Shown one piece after another: positions 25,790 through 35,821 of a stretch of DNA of 64,000 nt. How positions within the stretch are numbered: position 1 is the stretch's first letter; each line of letters starts with the position of its first letter. Source of the DNA: Bacillus sp. FJAT-50079 (GTDB lineage Bacteria; Bacillota; Bacilli; Bacillales; Bacillaceae_C); assembly GCF_018343515.1 (NCBI RefSeq), contig NZ_JAGYPD010000008.1, positions 116,001 through 180,000 on the forward strand. Reading direction: 5' to 3'. The notes below the pieces were generated by a model. It made no database searches, was not told the origin of the DNA, and was given only the letters and a program-made list of their open reading frames with translations. The position numbers were made by a program, and so were the translations under genes.

Positions 25790-26150
25790 TTTATCAGCCC
25801 ACCTCAAACATAAGTCTTAGAACTAAGTTCTTAAGTATTATGCCCTAAATCAACTATAAGAAAAATGTCGAAGAAAAATAAGACCAAATGAGTCACTAGG
25901 AAAATTGCAAAATTGGACTTTTAAAAAATAAACAGGGCCATCCACTTACTATATTAATATAGCAAGTGGATGCCCCCTGGTCTTTTGCAACTTAAAAATA
26001 ATCCCTTATTATTAGATAAAGTAGTTTAACCTAGTAGAACACTTAGTAAAGAATCTCTGTTGTAGAAGATGAATCATGCGCTTCTCCCTAAAGCGAACGA
26101 ATTTACTGTCCGAGAGTCTATACCCTAATTTAGTCATGAAAGGAAATCAA
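25790..26150. other. Intergenic region between PTS activator and PfkB kinase
   Basis: 361 bases without a gene. It contains the putative operator near-palindrome CTTAGAAC-taa-GTTCTTAAG close to 25815-25835, a possible CATAAT -10 for the activator, the terminator hairpin at 25934-25978, and about 170 bases with nothing recognised between that and the kinase stop. Confidence 0.6.
25934..25978 (-). terminator. Terminator of the Gfo/RbsABC/YesMN/PfkB operon
   Basis: A long imperfect hairpin, ATCCACTT-CTATATTAATATAG-AAGTGGAT extended by GGGC/GCCCC. On the minus strand it is followed by CCTGTTTATTTTTT, and on the plus strand by GGTCTTTT. It is best placed to stop transcription coming from the kinase gene, though it is far (about 170 bases) from that stop. 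Confidence 0.75.
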
Positions 26151-27110
26151 CTAATTTAAATTAAGAACTTCCTCATAGGTCGGTAAAGAAGAGATCGCTC
26201 CCATTTTCGTACAAGTGATTGCTCCTACTTTATTAGAAAAGTCAACGATCTGTGAAAGTTTGTGAATATCCTCTCTAACAATTTCTAGATTTTCTAGTTG
26301 AGCAAGCTGAAATAACATCCCTCCAATAAACGCATCTCCCGCTCCAGTAGAATCAATTGATTTTACATTAATACTATCAACTAATTCTATATGATTTCCA
26401 TTCGACAATAATGTCCCTTGCTTCCCCAAGGTAACTGTAATAATACCAGCGCCAGTGTCATGCAAGATTTTCAATGCTTTATTCTTATCTTTTGTCCCAG
26501 TAATAATCTCTAATTCCTCTTCACTTAATTTTACTAAATCTGCAGATTTTACACACTCCTTAGACAGCGAGACAAAATCGTTAATACGTCCCCTCCACAA
26601 GTCTTCACGATAGTTTGGATCGAATGTCACATATCCCCCATTAGTTACCGCCATTTTCATTGCATATAAATAAGTTTTTTGAAAGGGGGCATCTAACAAA
26701 GCTGTTGCAGAACCGAAATGAACAATTTTTGCTTGTTTTACTTTTTCAATATTTAAATCTGCTTTAGTATAGAGCTGATCTGCTCCTCTATTAAAAATAA
26801 AATCTCGCTCACCACTTGCTCGCAATGAAACAAAGGCTAATGTAGTCGGCATAGTATGATCCTTAATGACCATTGATGTATCTACACCTGCATCTATCAA
26901 TGATTCTTCCAAAAAGGCACCAAAAGGATCATTGCCAACCTTTCCTGCAAAAGATGCATTGCCCCCAAGTTTAGATATCGCTGCTGCTACATTCGCTGGT
27001 GCCCCTCCCGCTTTTTTAATAAATTGACTGCCTAATCTTAAGTTAGAATTAATATCCTTACAGATAAAATCAACTAATAATTCACCAATACAAATAACAG
27101 CCTTTGACAT
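26151..27110 (-). CDS. PfkB-family sugar kinase, fructokinase-like
   Basis: A 319-residue ribokinase/PfkB kinase. N-terminal signature GGAPANVAAAISKLGG and C-terminal ATP/anion-hole signature DSTGAGDAFIGGML are both intact, with Asp of GAGD as the catalytic base. Closest family feel is fructokinase/KdgK-like (ICIGELLVDF start). It is the last gene of the operon that begins at 36979, directly after the response regulator, so it probably phosphorylates the keto-sugar product made by the Gfo/Idh dehydrogenase or the sugar imported by the RbsABC-type transporter. The substrate is not determined. Confidence 0.85.
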   Translation of the reverse strand: MSKAVICIGELLVDFICKDINSNLRLGSQFIKKAGGAPANVAAAISKLGGNASFAGKVGNDPFGAFLEESLIDAGVDTSMVIKDHTMPTTLAFVSLRASGERDFIFNRGADQLYTKADLNIEKVKQAKIVHFGSATALLDAPFQKTYLYAMKMAVTNGGYVTFDPNYREDLWRGRINDFVSLSKECVKSADLVKLSEEELEIITGTKDKNKALKILHDTGAGIITVTLGKQGTLLSNGNHIELVDSINVKSIDSTGAGDAFIGGMLFQLAQLENLEIVREDIHKLSQIVDFSNKVGAITCTKMGAISSLPTYEEVLNLN

Positions 27111-27124
27111 ACCATCCCCACTTT

Positions 27125-28759
27125 TTATCGTTTTTCGTATATATCTTCCCCTAAAATTTCTTTGTTAATATGTATCTTTCGATAACTACTAGGTGAGTAT
27201 CCTGTATATTTTTTAAATGTTGTACTAAAATAAGTGGAATTATTATATCCAACAATCTCCGATATTTCATAGGTTTTATAGTTTGAAACTTTTAGTAAAT
27301 ATTTAGCTTTGTCTACCCTTAACATTGTTAAATAATCTATAAAGGTAAAACCTGTTTCTCTCTTAAATATCATACTAAAATAACTCACACTCATATTTGA
27401 ATACTTAGCAACATCATTAATTGAAAATGTAGATAAACAATACTTTTGGTTAATATACCCTTTTGCTTTTTCTACTATATATTTAAACTCACCATATTTT
27501 CTGCTACTTATATAATCTGATATTTTATGTAAGTTGCTTATTAAATTTTCTATTACAGCATCAATTGTTTGGTATTTTGTATTATTTTCAATTTCTACAA
27601 TCGGGTTATCAAATACTTCGTCAATCGTTCCTTCAACCTCATTTAGCGCTCTAATACCATACATGTAAATACTACTTACTATCATTTTTGTATACAAGTA
27701 AGAATCTCCACCTGCATCTTTCATTTTAGAAAATATTTGAGTGACTGATTGACTTAGTAATGCCTTATTAGAAAAATCAAGACTATAAATGATTTCATTG
27801 TCATTATTATTTATAACATTTGAATAATGATTTACCCTATCCTTTATGTCTTCATAATAAATATTTTGGTTATATCCCATAAAAAATTTATACTCTAGAC
27901 ACCTAAGCGCTTCTTCGTAAGATTTTTGTAGTAAACATAAGGAATTATAATTTTCCCCAAAACCAATCGTTATCGTCTTTTGCAGCTGATCCAATAACTC
28001 ATTTCGGATTTTTTTACTTATTTCGCTAATACGTTTACTTATAAAACGTTCGCCTTCACCTAAACAACAAATCACCATTCGTTTTTTTTCGATTTCAATT
28101 GAATACACATTATGTTCTGTCTGGATTATTCCTTTTATAATTTCAGAAAACTCTTTATCTAAAGTATTATTGTATATATGGGCCGAATCATCCATGTCTA
28201 GAATGATCACTTTATTATAGTTATTCATAGCACGATCGAACCCTAATTTTTTACTTTTCTCTTCAATTATTTTTTCATCTGTAATTTTCCCTACCATAAT
28301 ATCCTTAAGAAATTGCGTTTGTAATAATTCCAAACTATTATCTGCTTGTTCTTTTAGTAATTTCTCACTCTTTTTATGCATTTTTTTATTATCATAATCT
28401 TTTTTTATTTTTAGTAATAAACTTTCAACATAATCTATTTCAATCGGCTTTAATATATAATCAAATGCACCCATTTTTACAGCTTTTTGTGCATATTCAA
28501 ATTGATCGTATCCACTAATAATAATAATATAAGTGTCAGGAAATTCATTCCTTATCTTTTCAATTAATTCCAATCCATTCATGAATGGCATTTTTATATC
28601 TGTAATCACAATTTCAGGTATGTTTTTATAAAAAATTTCTAATGCCTCCAACCCATCTTCTGCTTTACCTATTACATTCATTTCTAGTTGTTTCCAAGAA
28701 ATACTCGAACTAATGCCTTCTCGAATCATATCTTCATCATCAACAATTAAGACATTCAT
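27125..28759 (-). CDS. YesN-type response regulator, receiver plus AraC HTH
   Basis: About 544 residues: receiver (1-~120, phospho-Asp54 in IVITDIKMP, LKPIE lysine), a long helical middle region typical of YesN, then a C-terminal AraC/XylS pair of HTH motifs (FSINDVAKYSNMSVSYFSMIFK, EISEIVGYNNSTYFSTTFKKYTGYSP). Start ATG 28759 is chosen over TTG 28768 since AAAGGG gives normal spacing only to the ATG. It partners the YesM-type kinase immediately upstream and probably activates this operon when sugar is present outside. Confidence 0.9.
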   Translation of the reverse strand: MNVLIVDDEDMIREGISSSISWKQLEMNVIGKAEDGLEALEIFYKNIPEIVITDIKMPFMNGLELIEKIRNEFPDTYIIIISGYDQFEYAQKAVKMGAFDYILKPIEIDYVESLLLKIKKDYDNKKMHKKSEKLLKEQADNSLELLQTQFLKDIMVGKITDEKIIEEKSKKLGFDRAMNNYNKVIILDMDDSAHIYNNTLDKEFSEIIKGIIQTEHNVYSIEIEKKRMVICCLGEGERFISKRISEISKKIRNELLDQLQKTITIGFGENYNSLCLLQKSYEEALRCLEYKFFMGYNQNIYYEDIKDRVNHYSNVINNNDNEIIYSLDFSNKALLSQSVTQIFSKMKDAGGDSYLYTKMIVSSIYMYGIRALNEVEGTIDEVFDNPIVEIENNTKYQTIDAVIENLISNLHKISDYISSRKYGEFKYIVEKAKGYINQKYCLSTFSINDVAKYSNMSVSYFSMIFKRETGFTFIDYLTMLRVDKAKYLLKVSNYKTYEISEIVGYNNSTYFSTTFKKYTGYSPSSYRKIHINKEILGEDIYEKR

Positions 28760-28772
28760 CTGCACCAACCCT

Positions 28773-30533
28773 TTAAGAATAGACTTTTGGTATTTTAACT
28801 TCGACAGTTGTTCCTTCTTGAAAAACGCTACGAAATTTCAAACCATAATTTCTTCCGTAAAATAATTTCAATCTCTCATCCACGTTTTTAATACCATATA
28901 TGGACATTGATTCTTCAGGCTGCCCCATTAAGACATTATTCAATTTTTCTAGTTTTTCCTTACTCATACCTATTCCCGTATCATGGATAAGTATTGTTAT
29001 AGAATCAGCAGATTCCTTAGCAGAAATATAGATGAAACCTTTTTCTTTTTTCATTTTTATACCATGATAAATTGCGTTCTCTATAAGTGGCTGTAATATA
29101 ACTTTTACAATACTGTATTGCTTAACACTATCCGGAATCTCAATTTTATAATCGAATTTCTTTGAATATCTCGTTTTTTGAATTATTAAATAATTATCCG
29201 CGTGTTCAATTTCTTCTTGAATAGTAATAATATCTTTCCCCTTACTTATTCCAATTCGAAATAATTTTGTGATTGAAAGAATCATTTTTATTACTTCATC
29301 ATTTTTATTGGCCCTTGCTAACCATACGATCGAATCAAGGGTATTATATAAAAAATGCGGATTTATTTGATATTGCAGTGATTTTAACTCAGCCTGACGT
29401 AAGGATTCTTGTTCCTTATATACCTTTGCTATTAGTCTTCTCATTCTTCGTATCATCAAACTAAAACTGTTACTTAACTGACCAATTTCATCTTTGTATC
29501 TTGAAGACATTGTTACTTGTAAATCTCCAGCTTCAACCTTTTTCATCGAGATTGTCATTTCCTTAATTGGTGTAAAAATATTTCTATAAATAAGAAAAGC
29601 AAATACGGTTGCAAAAATACAAACAATTAATAATATACCAGCAATAAATCCCCTAATGATTTTGCTTTCCTTTGTTAATTCATTTATAGGTATAACTCCA
29701 ATTACTTTCCACCCACTAACAGATGATTTCTCTTCAATAATGATGAAATCATCCAAAGAATGACTATTGGAACCATCCATTAGATTTTTAGAAGTAGAAC
29801 TATCTAATAGATTTGTTTGATAAATTAGATCTTTATTGGGATGAGTAATGAGATTATTATGTTCATCGATAATATACATGTACCCATTTTTCCCCAGCTC
29901 CGCACCAACAAAATTAGAAAACACAGATTCCTGTATGTCAACGTAGACAATGCCAGATATATTCCCACTTAATTTATCCCTTATTCGGAGTCCAGCTGAA
30001 ACTAATAACTCAACATTATTTTTTACCACTGGCGCATCCGAGCTTGTAGAAAACCAAACCATTTTATTTTGTGAGATTACAGACTTATAATTTTCACTTT
30101 TGGTCAAATCCTCCCCTTTTACTACACGGGAATTGGATTTATATTTACCGCCATTTTCGCTAATAACATAGATTCCATAAAGATTATCATAAAAGCTTTG
30201 AATAAAATGTAATCTTTTATTTAATTTTAATTCTTCATTATATCGAATCATAATATCATCACTTAAAGGAGTCCTTAACGATTCTTGAATATCAGGTTCT
30301 TTAACTGCCATTAATGCCGCATTATTTACCTCTATTAGAAAATTATCCATTTCTCTAGTAGATTGTTGAACAATTACTTCGCTATAATTAATAGCATTTT
30401 CCTTAGAGATCTTGTATGTAATGAAATAGGCAATACCACCGAGTATTAAAATTGGGATTAGGGATAAAACAATAAAGTGGAGTAGAAATTTCTTGTTTAT
30501 TGATAGATTCGAATAGACTCTACTTAAATTCAT
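28773..30533 (-). CDS. YesM-type sensor histidine kinase
   Basis: A 586-residue membrane kinase: TM1 (~14-36), an extracellular dCACHE-like sensor (~40-290), TM2 (~292-315), HAMP (~316-370), then a His_kinase domain with QINPHFLYNTLDSIVWL (phospho-His) and HATPase (PLIENAIYHG, DTGIGM). Such kinases sense extracellular sugars, often through the operon's own binding protein. It is co-transcribed with its response regulator (4 bases apart) and separated from the upstream VOC gene by 121 bases containing a stem-loop. Confidence 0.92.
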   Translation of the reverse strand: MNLSRVYSNLSINKKFLLHFIVLSLIPILILGGIAYFITYKISKENAINYSEVIVQQSTREMDNFLIEVNNAALMAVKEPDIQESLRTPLSDDIMIRYNEELKLNKRLHFIQSFYDNLYGIYVISENGGKYKSNSRVVKGEDLTKSENYKSVISQNKMVWFSTSSDAPVVKNNVELLVSAGLRIRDKLSGNISGIVYVDIQESVFSNFVGAELGKNGYMYIIDEHNNLITHPNKDLIYQTNLLDSSTSKNLMDGSNSHSLDDFIIIEEKSSVSGWKVIGVIPINELTKESKIIRGFIAGILLIVCIFATVFAFLIYRNIFTPIKEMTISMKKVEAGDLQVTMSSRYKDEIGQLSNSFSLMIRRMRRLIAKVYKEQESLRQAELKSLQYQINPHFLYNTLDSIVWLARANKNDEVIKMILSITKLFRIGISKGKDIITIQEEIEHADNYLIIQKTRYSKKFDYKIEIPDSVKQYSIVKVILQPLIENAIYHGIKMKKEKGFIYISAKESADSITILIHDTGIGMSKEKLEKLNNVLMGQPEESMSIYGIKNVDERLKLFYGRNYGLKFRSVFQEGTTVEVKIPKVYS

Positions 30534-30593
30534 GCTCAGCCATCCATTTTTAGTTAATAAGGATATTATACATCAATAGAGCTATGAAGTTTA

Positions 30594-30644
30594 TTATGGA
30601 CAAAAGAAAGTTCCCATAGTTTCAGCTATTCCTCTTGTCCATAA
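30594..30644. other. Intercistronic stem-loop before the two-component genes
   Basis: TTATGGACAA at 30594-30603 pairs perfectly with TTGTCCATAA at 30635-30644, with a small inner ATAG/CTAT stem in the loop. It lies inside the operon between the VOC gene and the kinase gene, without a clean U tract. It may lower or stabilise the downstream message. Confidence 0.55.
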
Positions 30645-30654
30645 AACCTACATT

Positions 30655-31134
30655 TTATAGGTCAGGATAACGTCGATCTGGCGGACCAATTTTCCCTCCA
30701 TTACCAACTTCGTAGTCAAACCCCAAGGTATTCTTAGTATTTAAATAATAGTGAACATCGTTATCAATCCAACCTGTTTGAGTTACTTCAAATCCATTGT
30801 CCCTAAATTTTTGTAAAACCTCAGGGATTTTTTCATCTTCAACAATTTCCTTAATATGATGTAGTCCTTCTCCATTTTCCTCAAGAAATTTCCAATATAC
30901 ATTTGGCCCCTTTATCGGTTGAATGAGTTCTATCTCTATATCCCCTTCCCAACATACTGCACAAATGAATTCAAATTCTTCTGTAACCTTATTACCCATA
31001 TAATGAAAATCTTTTACTGTTTTAGGTGTAAAATGTCTTACATCCCAAGGACCAATCCCTAATATTTCCCAATAGTGTTTCATTGTTTTTTGAACATCTT
31101 TAACTACCAAAGCAACCTGTTTATATTTTCTCAT
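30655..31134 (-). CDS. VOC superfamily (glyoxalase-fold) protein
   Basis: A 159-residue protein with two beta-alpha-beta-beta-beta repeats of the vicinal oxygen chelate fold: first YKQVALVVKDVQKTMKHYWE, second EGLHHIKEIVEDEKIPEVL. Metal-ligand candidates are His in LHHIKE and Glu in EIELIQPI and DYEVGN. Relatives include methylmalonyl-CoA epimerase and sugar-acting isomerases. It overlaps the permease stop by four bases (ATGA), so it is translationally coupled to the transporter. In an operon with a Gfo/Idh dehydrogenase it may isomerise a keto-sugar. No precise reaction can be assigned. Confidence 0.82.
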   Translation of the reverse strand: MRKYKQVALVVKDVQKTMKHYWEILGIGPWDVRHFTPKTVKDFHYMGNKVTEEFEFICAVCWEGDIEIELIQPIKGPNVYWKFLEENGEGLHHIKEIVEDEKIPEVLQKFRDNGFEVTQTGWIDNDVHYYLNTKNTLGFDYEVGNGGKIGPPDRRYPDL

Positions 31135-32171
31135 TTTCTTATTCCCCCTTTTTTATTTTTCCAATAGTTAATCATCATCACAAGTAATAAAAATGATCCC
31201 CACGCTATATCTTGAACATAATTACTCGCACTGCCTCCGATACGCAACATATTAAATCCACTTGATAGAAATTGCATTGATAAAATTGCAATTATCACAC
31301 CGAAAACACGACCAACTCCCCCGTTCGGATTTACTCCCCCCATTACTGTTACTACAATAGCTGGAAATAAATACGAAGAACCATAATCTGCCTTAGCAGA
31401 ATTCGTTTGGGATATAATCATAATTCCTGCGATTGCAGATAAGCATCCACTCAGCATATACGTCCTTAAAAGAATCACATTGTTTCTAATCCCCGTAAAT
31501 CTCGCTGCGGTGCGATTTGCTCCTAGCATGTATAGTTCATATCCGTAAGCTGTTTTATTAAGTATGACTGTAATGATAAATATAGTAGCTATGAAAATAA
31601 TTAATGGAATTGGAATGCCTACCAATGTATCATTTCCTAAAAAAAGGAGCTGTTCAGGAAATCCTACGATTGCATGGCCTTTCGTTAAAACTATTGCAAT
31701 GCCCATGAATACTTGCATCGTACCTAATGTAGCTAAAATTTCTGGTATTTTGATAATTGTTATTAACATTCCATTAAAGATTCCACAAAGCAATCCAACT
31801 AATATAGCAACTACAATAGCTAGCGTAGTCACCAATATAACCTGGCCAGATCCAGCCCCTGCTGGAATCCAGGTGGTTAGTATCATAGCCGCTACTATTC
31901 CGGACAAATTAGCCGTACTAATAACGGAAAGATCGATGCCTCCGGAGAGCATCGTAACCATGATGGCAATAGATAGCAATCCAAACTGCGGAAAACTAAA
32001 TGCAATCGCTTCAAAATTTCTCCAAGTCAAGTAAAGACCTGGATTTGAAATAGTCATTATTCCTATAATGACAAACATTAAAATTAGTAATTGAATGATG
32101 CTTCCATCTCGATTCCTAAACAGAGAAAGATTATCTTGGAGTTTATTAAACTCTTTACCTATTAATTGCAT
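31131..32171 (-). CDS. Sugar ABC transporter permease (RbsC family), second subunit
   Basis: About 346 residues, eight to ten TM helices, with the BPD_transp_2 hallmark GGIDLSVISTANLSGIVAA and a second conserved loop ANRTAARFTGIR. ATG 32171 has GAGGGGGG upstream and overlaps the preceding permease by 17 bases. The frame extends to 32192 but no binding site supports that. It pairs with the other permease to form the heterodimeric channel used by the RbsA-type ATPase at 33171-34685. Confidence 0.9.
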   Translation of the reverse strand: MQLIGKEFNKLQDNLSLFRNRDGSIIQLLILMFVIIGIMTISNPGLYLTWRNFEAIAFSFPQFGLLSIAIMVTMLSGGIDLSVISTANLSGIVAAMILTTWIPAGAGSGQVILVTTLAIVVAILVGLLCGIFNGMLITIIKIPEILATLGTMQVFMGIAIVLTKGHAIVGFPEQLLFLGNDTLVGIPIPLIIFIATIFIITVILNKTAYGYELYMLGANRTAARFTGIRNNVILLRTYMLSGCLSAIAGIMIISQTNSAKADYGSSYLFPAIVVTVMGGVNPNGGVGRVFGVIIAILSMQFLSSGFNMLRIGGSASNYVQDIAWGSFLLLVMMINYWKNKKGGIRK

Positions 32172-33174
32172 GCAATCCCCCCTCTTCTCCAAGCAGATTA
32201 ATGTTTGCTTTCATCCTACTTTGATAAGAAGTAATGGAAGTTCCCACTAGAATAAGCATTCCTATCACAACCTTTTGCCAATAAGAGGAAACACCCATTA
32301 ATATTAAATTGTTATTAATAAGTACAACTAAAAAGACTCCAAGTAAAGTTCCTTGTACATTCCCGTATCCACCAGTAATTCTCGCCCCGCCAAGCACAAC
32401 AGCAGCAATAACATTTAATTCTATTCCAAATAGATCAAATGGATTTGCATTACGCACAGTTGAGCCATGAACCACTCCCGCGATTCCAGAGAATATCCCC
32501 ACTAACCCATAAATAAAAATTTGTAGTTTTGTTAGATTGAATCCAATTCGTTTGGCGGAAGTCGGATCCCCCCCAAGTGCATAAATCCCTCTACCTATTA
32601 TTGTATATTTAAGTAATATCCAAGTGACTAAAGCCACAATTACTAGAAGAATTATCGTACTTGAGAGTCCACTAGTGCCGTCAGAACTAGCTATTTTAAA
32701 GATACTCGACTTACCAAAATTCGTTAATGAATTGGGAATTTGATTGATCACAGTAGTTCCAAGAAATACAAATAGGATCCCTCTGTATAAGGTTGCCGTT
32801 CCTAATGTGGCGATCAATGTTTGCATTTTAAAGAATGCAATAAAGATAGAGTTGAATAATCCCAATAGAAGTCCAATTCCCGCAGCAACAATCAAGATCC
32901 ATATTATTCCACCATCAAAATGAAAAACATTTAACAATTTTATCGTTGCGTAATAAGAAAAGATTGCAATTGCTGGGAATGAGACATCAATTCCACCTGA
33001 AATAAGTACTAATAATACACCCATCGCAAGAATTCCAATAACTACGGTGCTTCTAAGAAGGTCGAATATATTAGCAACTGAATAGAAACTCTCATTTAAA
33101 AAACCTACAAAGAGGCTAATTGCAATGATTGTTAGTCCTATGAAGAACTCACTTTTTCGGAATAATTGCTTCAT
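32155..33174 (-). CDS. Sugar ABC transporter permease (RbsC family), first subunit
   Basis: A 339-residue permease with the same family hallmarks (LISGGIDVSFPAIAIFS, GDPTSAKRIGFN, GGARITGGYGNVQGTLLG). It begins at an ATG that overlaps the ATPase stop by four bases (ATGA), with AAGGAGCGAG as the binding site. Having two different RbsC-type permeases is typical of YtfT/YjfF or LsrC/LsrD-like systems rather than of ribose itself. Confidence 0.9.
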   Translation of the reverse strand: MKQLFRKSEFFIGLTIIAISLFVGFLNESFYSVANIFDLLRSTVVIGILAMGVLLVLISGGIDVSFPAIAIFSYYATIKLLNVFHFDGGIIWILIVAAGIGLLLGLFNSIFIAFFKMQTLIATLGTATLYRGILFVFLGTTVINQIPNSLTNFGKSSIFKIASSDGTSGLSSTIILLVIVALVTWILLKYTIIGRGIYALGGDPTSAKRIGFNLTKLQIFIYGLVGIFSGIAGVVHGSTVRNANPFDLFGIELNVIAAVVLGGARITGGYGNVQGTLLGVFLVVLINNNLILMGVSSYWQKVVIGMLILVGTSITSYQSRMKANINLLGEEGGLHAINR

Positions 33175-34685
33175 ATTACTCGCTCCTTAACATCTGTCTG
33201 TAACCCTCTATTCAAATCCTCTTCTGTTAAGGTTTCCTTAGCATACTCGCTGTCTATTCTGCCTCTTTTCATCATTATCACCCGGTTACAATTCTCAACA
33301 AGCTCAGGAATATCATCTGAGATGATGACGATTCCCATTCCTTCTTTTGCGAGTTTCCTTAATATGGAGTAAATATCAGCCTTAGACCCAACATCAACAC
33401 CGACAGTAGGTCCATTTAAGATTAGTATTTGCGGCTTAGTTGCAAGGCATTTCGCTAATACTACTCGCTGTTGATTACCTCCTGACAAGCTACTTACAGG
33501 CAAATCAGATGAGGGAGTTGAAATATTCAATCTTTTCATCCAATTACTTGTTTCTTCTTCTACGCGATTGTACGCGATTAAATTAAGTCTTGATGCAAAA
33601 TTCCGTATGGATCCAATCATTATGTTTTTCCCAATGGAATGGGATAAAAATAAGCCTTCTGTCAATCTATCTTCAGGTACATAAGCAATCCCATGCTTAG
33701 TTGAATCATGTACAGACTTTATTCTGACTTGTTTCCCATTTAAGGATAAGTTTCCAGAATCAGCTGGTTCCATACCATAGAGGGAAAGTGCAAATTCGGT
33801 ACGCCCCGAACCCAACAACCCCGTAATTCCCAAAATTTCACCTGGATACAACTCTAAGAATATATCTTTGAATTTATTCCTTTTTGTGTAATTTTCTACT
33901 TTTAACAGACTTGGTTTATCTTTAGACTGTTTTTGAAATAGATAGGGGGTACCCTTTATCTCCCTTCCCGTCATCGCCTTGACTAAACTGGCTTGGTTAA
34001 ACGTTCTTACATCACCAGAAACAACATTTTTACCATTTCTTAATACTGTAATATGTTCTGATATGTTAAAAACCTCATTTAACTTATGACTTACAAATAA
34101 AATAGCTATTCCTTTCGCTTGTAATCTTTTTATGATCCTGAATAGAGTCGCAACTTCTTTCTCAGTAAGAGCGGTTGTCGGTTCGTCCATTATGATCAAT
34201 TTTGCTTTTTGAACAATAGCCCTTGAAATAGCAATCATTTGTTTGTCTGATACGGAAAGAGTCTCCACTAACGCATTCAGGTCCATATTTGCCCCTATCT
34301 GTTTTAATGCATCCTTGGCTATTTTACTAACACCTTTCCAATTTACAACCCGCCTTCCTTTTGCTACTTCACTACCAAGAGCAATGTTTTCCGCCACAGT
34401 CAGATTAGGAAACAAAGAAAAGTCTTGATAAATGACTTGGATACCTTCTCGAATAGCATCAATCGGACGTAGCCTCTTATAGAGGTTTTTTCCGATAACA
34501 ATTCGGCCGCTACTTGGAACTTCCACTCCGGAAATCAACTTTATCAAAGTTGATTTCCCACACCCATTTCCACCCATTAAACAGTGAATTTCTCCAACTT
34601 TTATCGTTAGATTGACCTGATCTAATGCTTGAACTCCTGAAAATGATTTACTTATATTTTCAACATCTATTAATATGTCAGACAT
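33171..34685 (-). CDS. Sugar ABC transporter ATPase with two ATP-binding domains (RbsA type)
   Basis: About 504 residues. First domain: Walker A GGNGCGKSTLIK, signature VETLSVSDKQM (degenerate LSVS), Walker B KLIIMDEPTTAL. Second domain: a weaker P-loop GLLGSGRTEFALS, signature SSLSGGNQQRVVLAK, and ILILNGPTVGVD, where the usual DEPT is NGPT (Asp and Glu replaced). So the second site, as in many RbsA-type proteins, is probably catalytically impaired. ATG 34685 has AAAGGAGG upstream. It powers the permeases encoded downstream. Confidence 0.92.
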   Translation of the reverse strand: MSDILIDVENISKSFSGVQALDQVNLTIKVGEIHCLMGGNGCGKSTLIKLISGVEVPSSGRIVIGKNLYKRLRPIDAIREGIQVIYQDFSLFPNLTVAENIALGSEVAKGRRVVNWKGVSKIAKDALKQIGANMDLNALVETLSVSDKQMIAISRAIVQKAKLIIMDEPTTALTEKEVATLFRIIKRLQAKGIAILFVSHKLNEVFNISEHITVLRNGKNVVSGDVRTFNQASLVKAMTGREIKGTPYLFQKQSKDKPSLLKVENYTKRNKFKDIFLELYPGEILGITGLLGSGRTEFALSLYGMEPADSGNLSLNGKQVRIKSVHDSTKHGIAYVPEDRLTEGLFLSHSIGKNIMIGSIRNFASRLNLIAYNRVEEETSNWMKRLNISTPSSDLPVSSLSGGNQQRVVLAKCLATKPQILILNGPTVGVDVGSKADIYSILRKLAKEGMGIVIISDDIPELVENCNRVIMMKRGRIDSEYAKETLTEEDLNRGLQTDVKERVI

Positions 34686-34737
34686 AGTTGATATCCTCCT
34701 TTCTACATTTTTCATATTGTTTTATTTAAACGATGTA

Positions 34738-35775
34738 TTAAAAATCATACTCAGACATATTTTCCTTATTTACGTCAATCCAAGCCTGACCTTCAATCAC
34801 ATTATCAACTAGATTAATATTGTTATAACCCTCCACACCTAGATCCTCACCATCATTGATTTGCTCACCTTCGAGAGCCTTTCGTACTACTTTCATTCCT
34901 AAATTACCAATATCAGCGGGATCCCAGAAGCTAATTGAATTGACAATATCTGAATCGATATACTTTCCAGATACAGAAACTAGGCTTGTTCCAAATACTT
35001 GAACCTTGCCTGTAAGACCCATTTCCTCAATTGCAAGCGACATACCAGCAGGATCAATCATTGCAAATCCTATTAAACCTTTAATGCTTGGGTGTGCTTT
35101 TAGTAATTCCTTTGTTCTCTCATACGCCGTGGTTGTATCATCATTCGACTCTACTCTCTCTGCTACAAGATTCATTTCAGGATATTTTTCCTTTTGCAAG
35201 GCAATAGCAGCATCAGTAGCTTCATTATGAGATTTTGCAGTCAAACTTCCCACCATAATGGCATAATCACCTTTTTCGCCCATACTAGTTGCTAATTGAT
35301 CCATAAAATGTTCCCCATACTCACCATTATCAAATGCTTCTATATCATAATCAGCATTCTTAATTCCTGCTGCTTCGTGTGTTACAACAACGATCCCCTC
35401 ATCCCTAGCCCGCTTTAATACCGGATCCAATGATTCTGGAGAAATCGGAACAACGAAAATTGCGTCCACTTGTTGTGCAATCAAATCTTCAATTATTTTT
35501 CTTTGTTGGGCAGCATCAAGTTCTGGCGGTCCAAGTAAAAAAGTCTCATCTCCCGTTTCTTCACTGTAGTTTTGAATTCCTTGCTCCATCCTCTCAAACC
35601 ACTCAGAACCACTTACTTTTACAACGGTCGCAATTTTGTATGTCGCCCCATCACCAGACTTCTTACTTTCATCGCTAGAAGTGTTACCACTACTTTTTTC
35701 ATCGCCGCTGCAACCAGCTAGTGCAACAGACATAAGCATAAGTAATATTCCAAATATGCGAATAACCTTTCCCAT
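34738..35775 (-). CDS. Sugar-binding lipoprotein (RbsB-like, PBP type I)
   Basis: A 345-residue lipoprotein: signal peptide with lipobox SVALAGCS, then a Ser/Gly/Lys-rich linker and a periplasmic-binding-protein-1 fold (KIATVVKVSGSEWFERMEQG, DLIAQQVDAIFVVPISPES, VVVTHEAAG). It delivers sugar to the RbsABC-type permease and may also present it to the YesM-type kinase. The family includes rhizopine, ribose, xylose and AI-2 binders. The ligand is not deducible from these motifs. Confidence 0.92.
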   Translation of the reverse strand: MGKVIRIFGILLMLMSVALAGCSGDEKSSGNTSSDESKKSGDGATYKIATVVKVSGSEWFERMEQGIQNYSEETGDETFLLGPPELDAAQQRKIIEDLIAQQVDAIFVVPISPESLDPVLKRARDEGIVVVTHEAAGIKNADYDIEAFDNGEYGEHFMDQLATSMGEKGDYAIMVGSLTAKSHNEATDAAIALQKEKYPEMNLVAERVESNDDTTTAYERTKELLKAHPSIKGLIGFAMIDPAGMSLAIEEMGLTGKVQVFGTSLVSVSGKYIDSDIVNSISFWDPADIGNLGMKVVRKALEGEQINDGEDLGVEGYNNINLVDNVIEGQAWIDVNKENMSEYDF

Positions 35776-35821
35776 CCTTTTTCCCCCTATTAAATCATTT
35801 TTACTACATCCTACTCATCGA

